From contig JARYME010000017.1 of assembly GCA_029907315.1 (NCBI GenBank), positions 1 through 41,701 on the forward strand: a stretch of DNA of 41,701 nucleotides. Direction: 5' to 3'. The notes beneath the pieces were generated by a model. The model was not told the origin of the DNA. It saw nothing but the letters and a program-made list of their open reading frames with translations, and did no database searches. Both the position numbers and the translations under genes were made by a program. Source of the DNA: Armatimonadota bacterium. Its GTDB lineage: Bacteria; Armatimonadota; UBA5829. Positions 39,884 through 41,701 of the stretch are shown piece by piece. The number at the start of each line of letters is the position of its first letter. Position 1 is the first letter of the stretch.

Positions 39884-41701
39884 ATGTTGTGTGTGCGTGC
39901 GCCGGTCTTGTTCTACAGGTCCTTATCGCAAAGTGTGGCAAAATTTACTGCCATCGCGCTCGTTATGGGGTGCATTCTTACCACCTCGGCAAACGGTCAG
40001 TGGAGCCAGCCGATTCAGTGCAGCAATTCATCGAAGGTGTTTACGTATTACCCGTTCTACGACTTCGACGCCGCCGGAAAGATCCACATGACTTGGAAGA
40101 TGTGGGACGACGACGGCACAAATGCCGATCTCTACTATGCCAACAACACGAGCGGCAGCTGGTCGGGTGCTAAATTGGTTACCGGAAGTGACAGCAGACT
40201 GATTATCACACCCGATCAGGTCATTCACTTCTTCTATCGTTACAACAACCATATCTACGAGCGCACAAAGCCAGTAACGGGAGGTTCGTGGTCGTCGCCC
40301 ACGCAGATAGATCAGAATCCGGCAGGGGGTTACATAGCAGATGTAGTTATGGACGGGTCTGGAGGTATTCTTTGTTGCTGGTTGCACCTTTTCGACTCAA
40401 GTACCAATCCTGCCAGCGCAGCTTGGGCTCGATATCGTCCGCTCGGAGGTTCTTGGGGACCTACGGAGTTTGTCGCAGGCGTAAGCAACGACGTATGGCC
40501 GTACGGTCTGAGTTGTGCAGCACTCGGCAGCACAATTCACGTGGTTTACAGGCTGGCAAACACGACCATGTCGCTTTATCACCGGGTGCGCAGCAGCAGT
40601 GGCATATGGGGTCCCGAATTATTCCTGACCGATAACGCCTATGCAGGCAACATCATTGCATCTCCAACCGGTGAGCTTGCCGTAGTCTACTTTAACGCCG
40701 ACCCAACTCCGGAAAGCGGCACTGACTGGAATGTCTACTGTAGATTCTCAGGAGACGGCGGCGTTACGTGGGGCCCGGAGGTAGTAGTAAGAGACTACGG
40801 CGATCTCCAAAGGCATGCCGTGGGCACCTACGACCAAAAAGGCAACCTATACGTCGCGTGGGAAGGACGTGACACAGAGAGTTCGAAGTTCAACTTGTAC
40901 TGTCGAGCCCGTATCGGGTGCGTATGGATGGATCCCGAAATCATACAAACTGATTGCGGCGTGACGCCGAAGGCACTGCGCGTTCACGACAACCTGCTGT
41001 GGTGCGCGTTCAGCCATAAATTCGGCGGCGCCAACACAAACGTCTACCTGAAGTACCGACCATTGTCGGATGACAATACTCCGCCTGCGCCGGTTTCGGA
41101 ACTTAGCTGTGTCGGAGGCGAGAACCGCGTTATGCTCAGTTGGACTAATCCGAGCGATGCGGATTTCCTGGCTACAGTTGTGAGGGCGAGCACCGACGGA
41201 TATCCGGAAGGACCTTTTCAAGGACGAGAAGTCTGTGTCAGAAAAGGGGCTCCGGGAACTCGCGACAGCTTCATCGACTACCGATTGCCGGCCGGTGTTA
41301 CCTACTATTACTCAGTGTTTGCTCAGGACTCAGCAGGCAATTGGTCTGCACCGGTACGCGCGTCGGCTGGAACGACGTCCGACGTTACCCCTCCAGCGAA
41401 TCCTATAGGGTTTTCCGCCACGCCGTATACCTCGAGAGATATAAAGCTTTCCTGGATCAACCCGCCGGATGTGGATCTTAAAGGCGTGCTGATAAGAGTC
41501 AAAACCACAGGGTTTCCGGTTGATCCAAATGACGGCCAGCTGGTTTGCAACCGTCCGGCTGTGCCAAATTCACCGGACTATTTTGTGCACACGGGATTGG
41601 TTCCCGGAATAACGTACTATTATCGAGCATTTGCTTACGATTCCGAGGCAAAACCCAACTATTCGAGCGGGGTGGATGCTGTAGGCGTTCCAGTCGACAT
41701 G
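39884..41701 (+). CDS. Exported beta-propeller-like protein with Fn3-like modules (truncated by the window edge)
   Basis: Open from the ATG at 39884 to the right edge, 606 codons without a stop; AGGTGA is 6 nt upstream. A hydrophobic segment at about 24-38 (FTAIALVMGCILTTSANG) serves as signal peptide with a long basic n-region. Residues 40-400 have repeated strands (IHMTWKMWDDDG, TIHVVYRLAN, LYVAWEGRD, WGPEVVV) like a BNR-type propeller and resemble the N-terminal part of the protein at 32723. Two Fn3-like modules follow (about 405-497 and 503-603), with VMLSWTNPSDADFLATVVRA and IKLSWINPPDVDLKGVLIRV. More domains, perhaps OB-like ones, may lie beyond the edge. The function is unknown; surface glycan binding is plausible. 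Confidence 0.82.
   Translation, partial: MLCVRAPVLFYRSLSQSVAKFTAIALVMGCILTTSANGQWSQPIQCSNSSKVFTYYPFYDFDAAGKIHMTWKMWDDDGTNADLYYANNTSGSWSGAKLVTGSDSRLIITPDQVIHFFYRYNNHIYERTKPVTGGSWSSPTQIDQNPAGGYIADVVMDGSGGILCCWLHLFDSSTNPASAAWARYRPLGGSWGPTEFVAGVSNDVWPYGLSCAALGSTIHVVYRLANTTMSLYHRVRSSSGIWGPELFLTDNAYAGNIIASPTGELAVVYFNADPTPESGTDWNVYCRFSGDGGVTWGPEVVVRDYGDLQRHAVGTYDQKGNLYVAWEGRDTESSKFNLYCRARIGCVWMDPEIIQTDCGVTPKALRVHDNLLWCAFSHKFGGANTNVYLKYRPLSDDNTPPAPVSELSCVGGENRVMLSWTNPSDADFLATVVRASTDGYPEGPFQGREVCVRKGAPGTRDSFIDYRLPAGVTYYYSVFAQDSAGNWSAPVRASAGTTSDVTPPANPIGFSATPYTSRDIKLSWINPPDVDLKGVLIRVKTTGFPVDPNDGQLVCNRPAVPNSPDYFVHTGLVPGITYYYRAFAYDSEAKPNYSSGVDAVGVPVDM

Overview
The window is a bacterial chromosomal segment of medium GC content with densely packed genes on both strands. 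It shows no tRNA, rRNA, CRISPR array, insertion sequence or phage gene. Promoters close to the TTGACA/TATAAT consensus and clear Shine-Dalgarno sequences are frequent. The housekeeping order nusA-ylxR-infB-DUF503-rbfA-nrnA-truB-ribF, a RicT/PSP1 protein, a SigH-like sigma factor, a prepilin-like protein with an 'ADGHV' tail, a PEP-CTERM-like tail, several URO-D-like proteins and many secreted glycan-active enzymes together suggest an Armatimonadota or similar lineage. This assignment is inference from gene content; no marker-gene phylogeny was possible.

Positions 1-9360 are housekeeping. The C-terminus of tsaD enters from the left edge and converges on a minus-strand operon (7295 down to 189) for transcription elongation, translation initiation, ribosome maturation, tRNA pseudouridylation and FAD synthesis. 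That operon starts from a promoter at 7386-7414 and has a hairpin in its leader. rimP and ylxQ, often present in this cluster, are absent. Divergent to it lie ricT/PSP1 and an FmdB-type zinc ribbon. Positions 9361-11558 hold a complete thiamin unit: consensus promoter, TPP riboswitch, an intrinsic terminator with a competing antiterminator, then thiE and thiC.

Positions 11700-23250 start the accessory region: a secreted heparinase II/III-type polysaccharide lyase, a secreted protein with a long structured leader, and a convergent DUF4342 plus SigH-like sigma pair whose promoter gives an almost leaderless mRNA. A five-gene plus-strand run follows: secreted protein, URO-D-like protein, phosphohexomutase, 6-phosphofructokinase and malic enzyme. 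It mixes an exported protein with central carbon metabolism.

Positions 23200-41701 are rich in exported proteins: a PEP-CTERM-type protein, a GH29 alpha-L-fucosidase, a URO-D-like/GHL10 pair followed by serA, secG with a small Cys-cluster membrane protein, a GH5-like enzyme and a beta-propeller protein with homologous C-termini, a 1221-residue heparinase-type lyase downstream of a prepilin-like gene, and a truncated propeller/Fn3 protein at the right edge. Three of the exported proteins share a distinctive Fn3-like module, and two share a tandem OB-like tail. The region looks like a polysaccharide-foraging region without SusCD-type or TonB-type transport genes in view. The shared modules and the URO-D-like genes beside secreted glycan enzymes are the least explained parts.
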